Assembly (NCBI RefSeq): GCF_900185715.1 | Contig: NZ_FYAS01000009.1 | Location: 1-64,000 of the forward strand | DNA: 64,000 nucleotides | Direction: 5' to 3' | Source of the DNA: Allobosea sp. CS1GBMeth4 | GTDB lineage: Bacteria > Pseudomonadota > Alphaproteobacteria > Rhizobiales > Beijerinckiaceae | Shown: positions 1 to 7,033 of the stretch, piece by piece | Numbering within the stretch: position 1 is the stretch's first letter | Layout of the letters: each line of letters begins with the position of its first letter | Made by a program: the position numbers and the translations under genes | Notes under the pieces: generated by a model | Database searches by the model: none | Seen by the model: the letters and a program-made list of their open reading frames with translations, nothing else | What the model was told of the DNA's origin: nothing

Positions 1-56
1 GGCAGCAGCGGCTCGATCAGCCGCCACTCCGCTTCGCTCAGATCGTATCGCGCCAT
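1..56 (-). CDS. IS5-family transposase, N-terminal fragment at window edge
   Basis: Eighteen complete codons are visible, starting with ATG at 56 and reading MARYDLSEAEW followed by a stretch ending in EPLLP. This is the characteristic N-terminus of IS5-type (insH-like) DDE transposases, which cut and paste their own element. The rest of the gene, including the catalytic core, lies outside the window, so it cannot be said whether the gene is intact. The call rests only on this short motif. Confidence 0.6.
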   Translation of the reverse strand, partial: MARYDLSEAEWRLIEPLL

Positions 57-123
57 CAAAGCCTCCTGACGGAGACGTTGAATCAGCCAAGACCAGCGGC
101 GGCAACCTTTATGGGTTCAGAAC
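1..123 (-). mobile_element. End of an IS5-family insertion sequence (partial)
   Basis: The first bases encode the N-terminus of an IS5-type transposase running off the left edge. The 67 bases between its start codon and position 123 contain no gene and look like the terminal region of the element. The tetranucleotide CTAG at 124-127 fits the YTAR target preferred by IS5-group elements, so the element probably ends at about 123. This is an inference, because the other end and its duplicated target lie outside the window. Confidence 0.5.
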
Positions 124-357
124 CTAGTTCGCCGCCTGCGGCGAGAGCGTGACCGACAATGCGCCGCCGTCGCTCGAAACCGACACTCCCTTTGCCCGAA
201 ACGCAGCTTCGATTGCCGCTAGATTGTTGGCAATGGGAACCCGCCTACCGGCCTCGTAATCCCGTACCGTCGAATTCGACACGTTCGCGGCGCCGGCCAG
301 ATCGGATTGCGACCAGTCCAGAAACCCACGAGCTGCACGGCACTGTTCGGGCGTCAT
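124..357 (-). CDS. Small XRE-type helix-turn-helix regulator
   Basis: This 77-residue protein is essentially a single Cro/CI-type HTH domain. Residues about 14-40 contain the typical pattern WSQSDLAGAANVSNSTVRDYE followed by an RR-rich turn, and the C-terminal 30 residues resemble the short strand-forming tail of phage-type regulators. It is transcribed away from the transposase at 466, and the two share a roughly 110-bp promoter region that holds two similar palindromes. A third copy lies before the gene ending at 2202. These are plausible operators for this protein, although no binding is shown. The stop codon TAG lies in the CTAG next to the probable IS5 end. Confidence 0.75.
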   Translation of the reverse strand: MTPEQCRAARGFLDWSQSDLAGAANVSNSTVRDYEAGRRVPIANNLAAIEAAFRAKGVSVSSDGGALSVTLSPQAAN

Positions 358-394
358 TACCTACGCCTAGCGCTGGCGCATTTTTCAGTCAACC

Positions 395-458
395 CCAACG
401 AATAGTGTTGACATCACTCATCTCCGCGGATATCGCCAACGTCAACGATTTTCGTTGG
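395..458. promoter_or_regulatory. Transposase promoter flanked by two CAACGA-type palindromes
   Basis: Palindrome one is CCAACGAATAGTGTTGA at 395-411, and palindrome two is CAACGATTTTCGTTG at 443-457 (perfect 6-3-6). The second is nested in a wider CGCCAACG/CGTTGGCG pair at 434-441 and 453-460. Between them is a candidate sigma-70 promoter on the plus strand, with -35 TTGACA at 408-413 and a weak -10 TATCGC at 431-436 after 17 bp. Palindrome one overlaps the -35, so binding there would be expected to block transcription of the transposase. The XRE protein encoded alongside is the obvious candidate repressor, by inference. Confidence 0.5.
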
Positions 459-465
459 CGAAGGC

Positions 466-1428
466 ATGGCACAGCACTTCCTCCTCTCCTCTGCGGCTCG
501 CACCCTCTCGCTGGTGACGGTTGCGCGCATGTCGGACGAGGAAGCCCACAAGGCCTTTCGCATGATCCGGTGGTGCGACACCGGCGGTGAGCCGGTCTGC
601 CCCCGCTGCCAGTGCGGCGCGGTCTACAGCTACAAGACCCGCAAGCTCTATAAGTGCCAGGGCTGCACGCATCAGTTTTCGGTCACGTCCGGCACGATCT
701 TCGCCAGCCGCAAGCTCGCCATCCGCGACTATCTGCTCGCCATCGCGATCTTCGTGAAGGGCGCCAAGGGCCATTCGGCCTTGCAGCTCTCGCGCGACAT
801 CAACGTCCAGTACAAGACCGCTTACGTCCTGTCGCACAAGCTGCGCGAGGCGATGGCTGCCGAAATGGCTGAGGCGACGGTCGGCGGTACGGTCGAGGTG
901 GACGGCGGCTATTTCGGTGGCCACGTCCGCCCGGCGAACTACAAGGAGAACCGCCGGGACCGTCGCCTTGCCAAGAACCAGAATGGCAAGCGCCGTGTCG
1001 TGGTGGTGATGCGCGAGCGCGGTGGCCGCACGCTGCCGTTCGTCTTCAAGAGCGAGGGTGCTTCACTCTCGACTATCGGCCAGCGCGTGCAGGCGTCTGC
1101 AACGGTTCACGCTGACGAAGCCCTGCATTGGGGCGAGCTGCACACCTTCTATCTGACGAAGCGGATCAACCACAGCGAGGCGTACTCTGACGGCGAGGCT
1201 TGCACCAATCAGGCGGAAAGTTTCTTTTCTCGCCTGCGCCGCGCTGAGATCGGCACGCACCATCACATCGCCGGCCCGTACCTCAATGCCTACTCGTCGG
1301 AGATGGCTTGGCGCGAGGATCATCGCCGCGTGAGCAATGGTGAGCAGTACCTTATGGTTGCCAGCGCTGCGCTCGCGCATCCCGTCAGCCGGCAGTGGAA
1401 GGGCTATTGGCAGCGTAGCGCCATATGA
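466..1428 (+). CDS. IS1595-family (ISXO2-like) transposase
   Basis: This 320-residue protein matches IS1595-type transposases in length and architecture. Residues 45-67 form a zinc ribbon (CPRC ... CQGC), followed by a helical DNA-binding segment and a DDE-type catalytic core. The first acidic residue is D146 in VEVDGGYFGG, the second D217 in VHADEALHW, and the third E251 in TNQAESFFSRLRR. The family moves DNA by cut-and-paste transposition. The frame is intact. The start codon overlaps the end of a palindromic operator region, and the stop overlaps the start of the next ORF by ATGA. I did not find convincing terminal inverted repeats, so the element borders are unknown, and it may be a domesticated or immobile copy. 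Confidence 0.85.
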   Translation: MAQHFLLSSAARTLSLVTVARMSDEEAHKAFRMIRWCDTGGEPVCPRCQCGAVYSYKTRKLYKCQGCTHQFSVTSGTIFASRKLAIRDYLLAIAIFVKGAKGHSALQLSRDINVQYKTAYVLSHKLREAMAAEMAEATVGGTVEVDGGYFGGHVRPANYKENRRDRRLAKNQNGKRRVVVVMRERGGRTLPFVFKSEGASLSTIGQRVQASATVHADEALHWGELHTFYLTKRINHSEAYSDGEACTNQAESFFSRLRRAEIGTHHHIAGPYLNAYSSEMAWREDHRRVSNGEQYLMVASAALAHPVSRQWKGYWQRSAI

Positions 1429-1943
1429 GGGATTCGACTCAAGAGTATGCACCATGTCATACTCCGGCCATGGCGAAGGTTGCAAAGCTCCACAGCAAAG
1501 GACCACCTGCCCGCAGCAGGGTGGCGCGCCCATCAGTTGATGCGGCGGAATCAATCAAACTACTACTGTCCCCGCTCACCCAAGAAGAGCGCGAGCACGT
1601 GCTGGCTGAGATTGAGCAGTATATACGCCCCGTTCCAGTGGCCAAGGCTGGCGATGTTCTCGGCGCGATAGTCAAATTCCTACCGCGGAAAGGAACTTTG
1701 ACCGTTGATGACTTCAAGGCTGCTGTAAAGAAAACCGGCTTGGAGGCAAAGCCAAAGGAAATCTACAACGCTATTGGCTACCTTAATCGAAAAGGACACA
1801 TCCGCAGAATCGGCTACGGGAGGTATATTGTCGACGGTGTCGAAGTGATTACCGCTGACGACCTTGGCGGGGAAACCGCTCGCCACGAAGACGATTATCG
1901 GACGGATGTTGGAAACCGGCTTGCCCCGAAGGAGCGAAAGTAG
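1425..1943 (+). CDS. Hypothetical winged-helix-like protein coupled to the transposase
   Basis: The start overlaps the transposase stop by ATGA, suggesting translational coupling; an alternative ATG at 1470 would give a shorter protein of 157 residues. I do not recognise a named family. Residues about 55-130 (GAIVKFLP ... IYNAIGYLNRKGHI ... GYGRYIV) have the helix-helix-wing rhythm of a winged-helix DNA-binding domain, and the basic N-terminus would support nucleic acid binding. Base composition is visibly less GC-rich than the chromosomal core. It could be a passenger or accessory gene of the IS1595-type element, or an unrelated neighbour. The function is unknown. Confidence 0.6.
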   Translation: MRDSTQEYAPCHTPAMAKVAKLHSKGPPARSRVARPSVDAAESIKLLLSPLTQEEREHVLAEIEQYIRPVPVAKAGDVLGAIVKFLPRKGTLTVDDFKAAVKKTGLEAKPKEIYNAIGYLNRKGHIRRIGYGRYIVDGVEVITADDLGGETARHEDDYRTDVGNRLAPKERK

Positions 1944-1972
1944 GATATTGATCAGACAAGGCCTCGGCCGGC

Positions 1973-2007
1973 GCGTCTGAGTGAGTGTTCGAGACTCACT
2001 CAGACGC
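1973..2007. repeat. Perfect 14-bp inverted repeat (hairpin)
   Basis: The arms GCGTCTGAGTGAGT (1973-1986) and ACTCACTCAGACGC (1994-2007) are exact reverse complements separated by 7 bases. The hairpin lies just after the partner ORF ending at 1943 and 15 bases before the tRNA-like sequence. No T-run follows on either strand, so it is not a standard intrinsic terminator. It could end the transposase transcript or mark the edge of the mobile unit. Confidence 0.75.
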
Positions 2008-2022
2008 TAGGCCGTAGCCTTC

Positions 2023-2100
2023 GCGCCCGTAGCTCAGCTGGATAGAGCGTGCGGAATGGTATCCCTCAGGTCGCAGGTTCGAATCCTGCCGGGCGCGCCA
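2023..2100 (+). tRNA. tRNA-like sequence, Arg-type body with aberrant anticodon arm (possible pseudo-tRNA)
   Basis: Acceptor arms GCGCCCG (2023-2029) and CGGGCGC (2090-2096) pair perfectly. The D arm (GCTC ... GAGC), the variable segment AGGTC, the T arm GCAGG-TTCGAAT-CCTGC and an encoded CCA end are all normal. The body resembles alphaproteobacterial tRNA-Arg genes. The anticodon arm does not form a normal 5-bp stem: the segment 2048-2066 pairs only through a few G-C pairs, and the whole gene is one base longer than expected. One fold gives anticodon GGU with two mismatches in the stem. I therefore cannot assign an amino acid, and the gene may be inactive. It lies beside a mobile unit, where tRNA copies often arise as attachment-site remnants. 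Confidence 0.5.
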
Positions 2101-2201
2101 TCCTACTTCGCCACTGCGCATTTGAATCGTAGCATCCGTTTACACGGTTGTGAATCGTGTTTCTGCAAATTGGTTATCGATTTTTCGTCATACTAATTTC
2201 G

Positions 2202-2645
2202 TTAGCATTTCTGGTGGTCGTTCAAATTCCCCCACAGCCGCACGCCGTCGCGTTTGCAAGGGCTTGCAATCTGCCCGCGCTTCAACTGCATGCTCAACGC
2301 CTGCACGACGCGATGAGCGACGGAGCTTCGCAGCACCTTGTCGCTTTCATCCATACCCTTCGCGCGCATCACGCGTAGCGCCAGCTCGCGCGTGTCCAGA
2401 GGCGATTCCAGCGCCAGCGCGGTGTGACATAGCTTCCCGATCTCGCGCGGCCGGAACAGCCTGCCTATGTCCATGTAGACGGGGAACTGCAAGGGTTCGT
2501 CGCCGACCTCGAATAGCCGGATGGTCGCGGACACGTTCGCGAGATCGCGCCGCGCCTGCGCCAGCTTATCCTCATAGAGCTTGATCGCCTCGTTTATGGC
2601 GTCGCGCTTGCGGCGGAGGGTGTTCAAAACCTGGGGGTCGCTCAT
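2202..2645 (-). CDS. Hypothetical coiled-coil protein
   Basis: This 147-residue protein begins at ATG 2645 (a TTG six bases upstream is also in frame). Residues about 5-45 are rich in charged heptad-like residues (LRRKRDAINEAIKLYEDKL) and probably form a coiled coil. The middle contains FRPREIGKLCHTAL, and the C-terminal part resembles a small helical DNA-associated domain. No family with known function was recognised. The gene points back toward the tRNA-like sequence and is preceded by a CAACG/CGTTG palindrome like those near the XRE regulator, suggesting joint control. Possible roles include a small regulator or accessory protein of the mobile patch. Confidence 0.65.
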   Translation of the reverse strand: MSDPQVLNTLRRKRDAINEAIKLYEDKLAQARRDLANVSATIRLFEVGDEPLQFPVYMDIGRLFRPREIGKLCHTALALESPLDTRELALRVMRAKGMDESDKVLRSSVAHRVVQALSMQLKRGQIASPCKRDGVRLWGNLNDHQKC

Positions 2646-2659
2646 CGCCAAAGGCTAGA

Positions 2660-2676
2660 CCAACGATTCCCGTTGG
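2660..2676. promoter_or_regulatory. CCAACG-N5-CGTTGG palindrome upstream of the coiled-coil gene
   Basis: CCAACGATTCCCGTTGG has perfect 6-bp arms around a 5-base centre and lies 15 bp before the ATG at 2645. It shares the CAACGA core with the palindromes at 395-411 and 443-457, so the three probably bind the same repressor. A separate TTAGGT/ACCTAA inverted pair sits just beyond it at 2688-2708. Confidence 0.5.
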
Positions 2677-2777
2677 AGTAGGTCCTTTTAGGTGAGATTG
2701 CTACCTAATGCCGAGCTTTTCCGGAGGCGGATGCGTGAGCCGTTTCCGGCCGGCGCGAAAGCGCGCTAGGCAGGGCC

Positions 2778-4256
2778 ATGCGTTCTTCTCGCCACCCTCC
2801 CGCGCTGATGCTGCTCGGTACCGGCTCCAATGTCGGCAAGTCGCTCATCGTCGCCGGTCTCTGCCGTCTCTTCGCCGATCGCGGGCTGAAGGTCCGCCCG
2901 TTCAAGCCGCAGAACATGTCGAACAATGCCGCCGCCACCGCGCAGGGCGAGATCGGCCGGGCCCAGGCGCTGCAGGCGCGTGCGGCCCGGATCGCGCCGC
3001 ATGTCGACATGAATCCGGTGCTGCTCAAGCCCGAGGGCGAGCGCGGCAGCCAGGTCATCCTGCAGGGCCGCGTCGCCGGCCATCTCTCGTCGGGGGATTT
3101 CAGCCGTCGCGGCGATTTCCTGCCCAAGGTGCTGGAGAGCTTCGAGCGCCTGTGCGACGGCGCCGATCTCGTCCTGGTCGAAGGGGCGGGCTCGCCGGCC
3201 GAGACCAATCTGCGCGCCCGCGACATCGCCAATCTCGGCTTCGCGCGCGCTGCGGGCGTACCGGCCGTGATCATCGGCGATATCGACCGGGGCGGGGTGA
3301 TCGCCAGCCTGATCGGTACCCATGCCGTGCTCGACGCCGACGACCGGGCGATGATTCGCGGCTTCGCGATCAATCGCTTCCGCGGCGACGTCGCCCTGTT
3401 CGAGCCGGCGCTCGCCACCATCACCCGGGCGACGGGCTGGCCGAGCCTCGGCGTGGTGCCCTGGTTCGCGGACGCCGCGCGCCTGCCGGCCGAGGACGGG
3501 CTCGACCTCGTCCGGGGCGCGACGGCCCGCGGCGGTGCGCTGAAGATCGCCGTGCCCGTGCTGCCCGGCATCGCCAATTTCGACGATCTCGATCCGCTCA
3601 AGCTCGAGCCCGCAGTCGAACTCGTCTTCGTCCGCCCCGGCACGCCGCTGCCGGGGGATGCCGCTCTCGTGATCCTGCCGGGCTCGAAGACCACGCTGCG
3701 CGATCTCGCACGGCTGCGCGCGGAAGGCTGGGACATCGACATCCTCGCCCATCGCCGCCGCGGCGGCCATGTGCTCGGCCTCTGCGGCGGCTACCAGATG
3801 CTCGGCAGGACCGTGCGCGATCCGCTCGGCCTCGAAGGACCGGCCGGGGCGGCGCCCGGTCTCGGCCTGCTCGAGATCGACACCGAGCTCACCGCCGACA
3901 AGACCGTCAGGGAGGTCATGGTCGAGCATCCCGGCAGCGGTACCGCCGGGCGCGCCTACGAGATCCATCTCGGCCGCAGCGAAGGACCCGACCGGGCGCG
4001 GGCGCCGTTCCGCGTCGGGGAGCGTCCGGAAGGCGCCCGCAGCGCCGACGGCAAGGTCGTCGGAACCTATCTCCACGGTGTCCTCGCCTCCGATCCGCTG
4101 CGCCGGGCCTGGCTCGGGAGCCTGGCCGGCGGCCCGCTCGCGATCGGGGAGGCCTACGAACCGGCGGTTGAGGCGGCGCTCGATGCGCTCGCCGCCCATC
4201 TCGAGCGCCATCTCGACATTGCGAGACTGCTCGAACTGGCGCGGTCGCGCTCCTGA
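2778..4256 (+). CDS. cobQ: Cobyric acid synthase (adenosylcobyric acid synthase, glutamine-hydrolysing)
   Basis: CobQ amidates the b, d, e and g side chains of adenosylcobyrinic a,c-diamide using glutamine and ATP, a late cytoplasmic step in cobalamin synthesis. The 492-residue protein has the expected two-domain layout. An N-terminal ATP-binding domain of the dethiobiotin-synthetase type begins [11 protein letters not shown] (about residues 12-22), followed by the CobQ signature [14 protein letters not shown]-terminal class-I glutamine amidotransferase domain carries the nucleophile in [11 protein letters not shown] and the catalytic His in GTYLHGV. No other cob genes are adjacent, and I saw no cobalamin riboswitch in the short upstream region, so the gene appears isolated here, next to the accessory patch. 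The ATG at 2778 gives the usual length. Confidence 0.95.
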   Translation: MRSSRHPPALMLLGTGSNVGKSLIVAGLCRLFADRGLKVRPFKPQNMSNNAAATAQGEIGRAQALQARAARIAPHVDMNPVLLKPEGERGSQVILQGRVAGHLSSGDFSRRGDFLPKVLESFERLCDGADLVLVEGAGSPAETNLRARDIANLGFARAAGVPAVIIGDIDRGGVIASLIGTHAVLDADDRAMIRGFAINRFRGDVALFEPALATITRATGWPSLGVVPWFADAARLPAEDGLDLVRGATARGGALKIAVPVLPGIANFDDLDPLKLEPAVELVFVRPGTPLPGDAALVILPGSKTTLRDLARLRAEGWDIDILAHRRRGGHVLGLCGGYQMLGRTVRDPLGLEGPAGAAPGLGLLEIDTELTADKTVREVMVEHPGSGTAGRAYEIHLGRSEGPDRARAPFRVGERPEGARSADGKVVGTYLHGVLASDPLRRAWLGSLAGGPLAIGEAYEPAVEAALDALAAHLERHLDIARLLELARSRS

Positions 4257-4321
4257 CACCGGGCGGGAGCCCGGCGAAAAATTGTCAGGAGGGTGCAAAT
4301 AAAGCTTTGCTGTTCAAATTG

Positions 4322-4350
4322 TTGACGAATGACGAAATTCGTCATATTAA
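4322..4350 (+). promoter_or_regulatory. Promoter with embedded palindromic operator for the TetR gene
   Basis: A -35 TTGACG (4322-4327) and a -10 TATTAA (4345-4350) are separated by exactly 17 bp. The spacer contains the perfect palindrome TGACGAAATTCGTCA (4330-4344, single central A). An operator lodged between the two promoter hexamers is the classic arrangement for autorepression, so the TetR-family protein encoded from 4411 probably controls its own transcription. The AT-rich setting contrasts with the surrounding coding DNA. Confidence 0.6.
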
Positions 4351-4410
4351 GAAATGGCGTCCGAGGGCGGCCTACAGGATCACGTCATCAGACCGGGAAA
4401 CTGCCCTGGC

Positions 4411-5007
4411 ATGAGCACATCAGAGCGCGATACACGGCACGAGATCATCGACGTCGCCGAGCGGTTCTTCCGCCAGATCGGCTATCAGAAGACGACGGTC
4501 GCCGACATCGCCAAGTCGCTGCGCATGAGCCCGGCGAATGTCTACCGTTTCTTCGACTCGAAGAAGGCGATCAACGAGGCGGTCGCCGAACGCTCGATGA
4601 CCGAGCTCGAGGCGACCGTCGCCGCGATCGCCGGCGAGAAGCGGCCCGCCGTCGAGCGCCTGCGCGACATCCTCGCCGCGACCTGCCGCATCAGCGCCGC
4701 CCGCTATCTCGACAATCACCGCCTGCACGAGATGGTGGCCTGCGCCATGGAGGAGAGCTGGGACGTCATCCGCGGCCATATCGAGCGCTATGACGCGATC
4801 CTGCGCGTCGTCGTCGCCGACGGCATCGCCAAGGGCGAGTTCACCGCCCGCGATCCGATCACGGCGACCCGGTGCGTGCGCATGGCGATGATGCGCTTCT
4901 ATCACCCGCTCCTCCTCGGCCAATGCGCCGAACTGCCCGGGCCGAGCGTCGAGGAGATGATCGACTTCGTCCTCGCTGGATTGGGGGCTGCGCGCCCGGC
5001 GGCCTGA
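4411..5007 (+). CDS. TetR/AcrR-family transcriptional regulator
   Basis: The ATG at 4411 gives a 198-residue protein, the usual TetR length; an in-frame ATG at 4354 would add 19 residues that do not look like part of the fold. Residues about 10-56 form the TetR HTH, with the recognition segment TVADIAKSLRMSPANVYRFFDSK. The C-terminal two thirds is a variable helical ligand domain (DILAATCRISAARYLDNHRLHEM). No ligand can be inferred. The palindrome inside its own promoter suggests autorepression. The gene reads toward the surface-glycan gene at 5066 with a 58-bp gap, so it might also affect that gene, but no similar palindrome is visible there. Confidence 0.85.
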   Translation: MSTSERDTRHEIIDVAERFFRQIGYQKTTVADIAKSLRMSPANVYRFFDSKKAINEAVAERSMTELEATVAAIAGEKRPAVERLRDILAATCRISAARYLDNHRLHEMVACAMEESWDVIRGHIERYDAILRVVVADGIAKGEFTARDPITATRCVRMAMMRFYHPLLLGQCAELPGPSVEEMIDFVLAGLGAARPAA

Positions 5008-5065
5008 CCGGCTGCTTCCAGCCTGCGTTGACAAGGCGCCGAGGGAGCGGGATACCCCGCCGCGC

Positions 5066-7033
5066 ATGCTGAACCTCTCCAAACAGAGCGCCAAGAAGCT
5101 CGCCGTCATCGCCCATGACCTGGCGATGACCGCGCTCGCGGTCGTCTTCGTCTTCGCCGTTCGCTTCGAGGGCTGGCTGTTCGAGGAGCGGATGCGGCAA
5201 TTGCCGACGATCCTGCCGTTCTTCGTCGCCTATGCCGGCGCGATCTACTGGTTCTTCCAGCTCTACCGCTCGAAATGGCGCTTCGCTTCGCTGCCGGACC
5301 TCTCGAACATCGTCCGGGCGGTGACGGTCCTGACCCTGACCCTGCTGGTCGTGGACTACGTCCTGGTCGCGCCGAACTTCTACGGCTACTTCTTCTTCGG
5401 CAAGATCACCATCGCGCTCTACTGGCTGGTGCAGATCGCGCTGCTCGGCGGCCCGCGCCTGGCCTATCGCTACTTCAAGTACTCCCGCTCCAAGCACCAG
5501 GCGGCGCGCGAGGCGACGCTGCCGGCCCTCCTGCTCGGCCGGGGCGTCGAGGTCGAGATGGTCATCCGCGCCATGGAGTCGGGGGCGATGGGCAAGATGC
5601 GCCCGGCCGGCATCCTGACGCCGCGGCCGGACGATCTCGGCCAGTCGATCCGCGGCGTGCCGGTGCTCGGCCTGCTGGCGCAGATGGAGACGGTCGCGAC
5701 CGACGCCGGCGAGCGTGGCGAGCCGTTCCGCCGCATCGTCGCGACGCCGAGCGCCCTGGCGCCGGAGGCCGAGCCCGACAAATGGCTCGCCCGCACGCGC
5801 AAGCTCGCCATTCCGATCTCGCGCCTCGATACGCTCGGCGAGAGCATGCGCGGCAGCGAACTGGCGCCGCTCGAGATCGAGGATCTCTTGGTGCGGCCCT
5901 CGGTCAAGATCGACCGCGAGCGGCTCGGGCGCTTCCTCAAGGGCAAACGCGTCGTCGTCACCGGTGGCGGTGGCTCGATCGGCTCCGAGATCTGCCTGCG
6001 CTGTGCCGCCTTCGGAGCGGCCGAGCTGCTCGTCGTCGAGAACTCCGAACCGGCGCTGTTCCACGTCACCGAGGCGCTGGCGGCACAGGACCTGCCGGTC
6101 CGGATCACCGGCGCGCTCGCCGATGTCCGCGACGAGGCGCGCATCGGCGAGCTGTTCAAGGCCTTCGCGCCCGATATCGTCATCCATGCCGCCGCGCTGA
6201 AGCACGTGCCCTATCTCGAGGCCGATTGGGGGGAGGGCATCAAGACCAACATCTTCGGCTCGGTCGTCGCCATCGAGGCCGCGATCGCCGCCGGAGCCGC
6301 GATCTTCGTGATGATCTCGACCGACAAGGCGATCGAGCCGGTTTCGATGCTGGGCGCGACCAAGCGCTTCGCCGAGATGTACGCCCAGGCGCGCGACGCC
6401 GAATTCGCCGCCGGGAACCGCGGCACGCGGCTGGTCGCGGTGCGTTTCGGCAACGTGCTCGGCTCGGTCGGCTCGGTGGTGCCGAAATTCAAGGCGCAGA
6501 TCGAGCGCGGCGGCCCGGTCACGGTGACCAGCCCGGACATGATCCGCTATTTCATGACCATCCGCGAGGCCTGCGACCTCGTGCTCACCGCCGCCTCGCA
6601 TGCGCCCGAGCACGAGGCGCAGGACGAGCGCGCCGCCGTCTACGTGCTGAAGATGGGCCAGCCGCTCAAGATCATCGACCTCGCCGAACGGATGATCCGC
6701 CTCGCCGGCTACGAGCCGGGCGTCGACATCGAGGTCGCGATCACCGGCGTCAGGCCGGGCGAGCGCCTGAACGAGATCCTCTTCGCCAAGGACGAGCCGA
6801 TGGCCGAGACCGGCCTCGACGGCGTCATGGCCGCCAAGCCGGTCTTCGCCGGGCGCGCCCGCATGCGAGACTGGCTCGACGAGCTCCAGCGGGCGCTGGC
6901 CGCGCACGACCGGCTCGGCGCCGAGGCGGTGCTCGAGGCGGCGATCCCCGATTTCAGCCGGCGTCGGCCGGCGACGCCGCCAGCTGCGCCAGAGCAGCCT
7001 TCGTCTGCGCCGGCGGTCGCCAGCCGGCGCTGA
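5066..7033 (+). CDS. Membrane-anchored UDP-GlcNAc 4,6-dehydratase (WbpM/CapD family)
   Basis: This 655-residue protein has the layout of the large WbpM-type nucleotide-sugar dehydratases. It has four to five N-terminal membrane segments (about residues 10-150), a linker Rossmann-like domain, and a C-terminal short-chain dehydrogenase domain with the NAD motif VVVTGGGGSIGSE. The active-site region reads STDKAIEPVSMLGATKRF. Large family members are known to use Ser-Met-Lys where ordinary family members have Ser-Tyr-Lys, which fits. The expected reaction converts UDP-GlcNAc to UDP-4-keto-6-deoxy-GlcNAc for O-antigen or other glycan synthesis. The last 80 bases overlap the convergent epimerase-like gene ending at 6954. 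Together with the two opposite-strand genes it forms a WbpM-WbpV-WbpL-like set. Confidence 0.88.
   Translation: MLNLSKQSAKKLAVIAHDLAMTALAVVFVFAVRFEGWLFEERMRQLPTILPFFVAYAGAIYWFFQLYRSKWRFASLPDLSNIVRAVTVLTLTLLVVDYVLVAPNFYGYFFFGKITIALYWLVQIALLGGPRLAYRYFKYSRSKHQAAREATLPALLLGRGVEVEMVIRAMESGAMGKMRPAGILTPRPDDLGQSIRGVPVLGLLAQMETVATDAGERGEPFRRIVATPSALAPEAEPDKWLARTRKLAIPISRLDTLGESMRGSELAPLEIEDLLVRPSVKIDRERLGRFLKGKRVVVTGGGGSIGSEICLRCAAFGAAELLVVENSEPALFHVTEALAAQDLPVRITGALADVRDEARIGELFKAFAPDIVIHAAALKHVPYLEADWGEGIKTNIFGSVVAIEAAIAAGAAIFVMISTDKAIEPVSMLGATKRFAEMYAQARDAEFAAGNRGTRLVAVRFGNVLGSVGSVVPKFKAQIERGGPVTVTSPDMIRYFMTIREACDLVLTAASHAPEHEAQDERAAVYVLKMGQPLKIIDLAERMIRLAGYEPGVDIEVAITGVRPGERLNEILFAKDEPMAETGLDGVMAAKPVFAGRARMRDWLDELQRALAAHDRLGAEAVLEAAIPDFSRRRPATPPAAPEQPSSAPAVASRR

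Noticed and set aside
2048-2070. Group I intron or processing site in the tRNA-like gene
   Set aside because: Only about one extra base is present; an intron would need a much longer insertion.
2677-2777. Cobalamin riboswitch before cobQ
   Set aside because: The upstream region is too short and lacks a recognisable B12 box.
2766-4298. Long antisense reading frame opposite cobQ
   Set aside because: The plus strand encodes a full CobQ with all motifs; the opposite frame is a low-complexity Arg/Ala/Gly/Glu shadow typical of GC-rich DNA.
4859-6907. 682-codon antisense reading frame opposite the TetR and dehydratase genes
   Set aside because: It lacks any recognisable domain and covers two clear plus-strand genes; it reflects the codon bias of the real genes.
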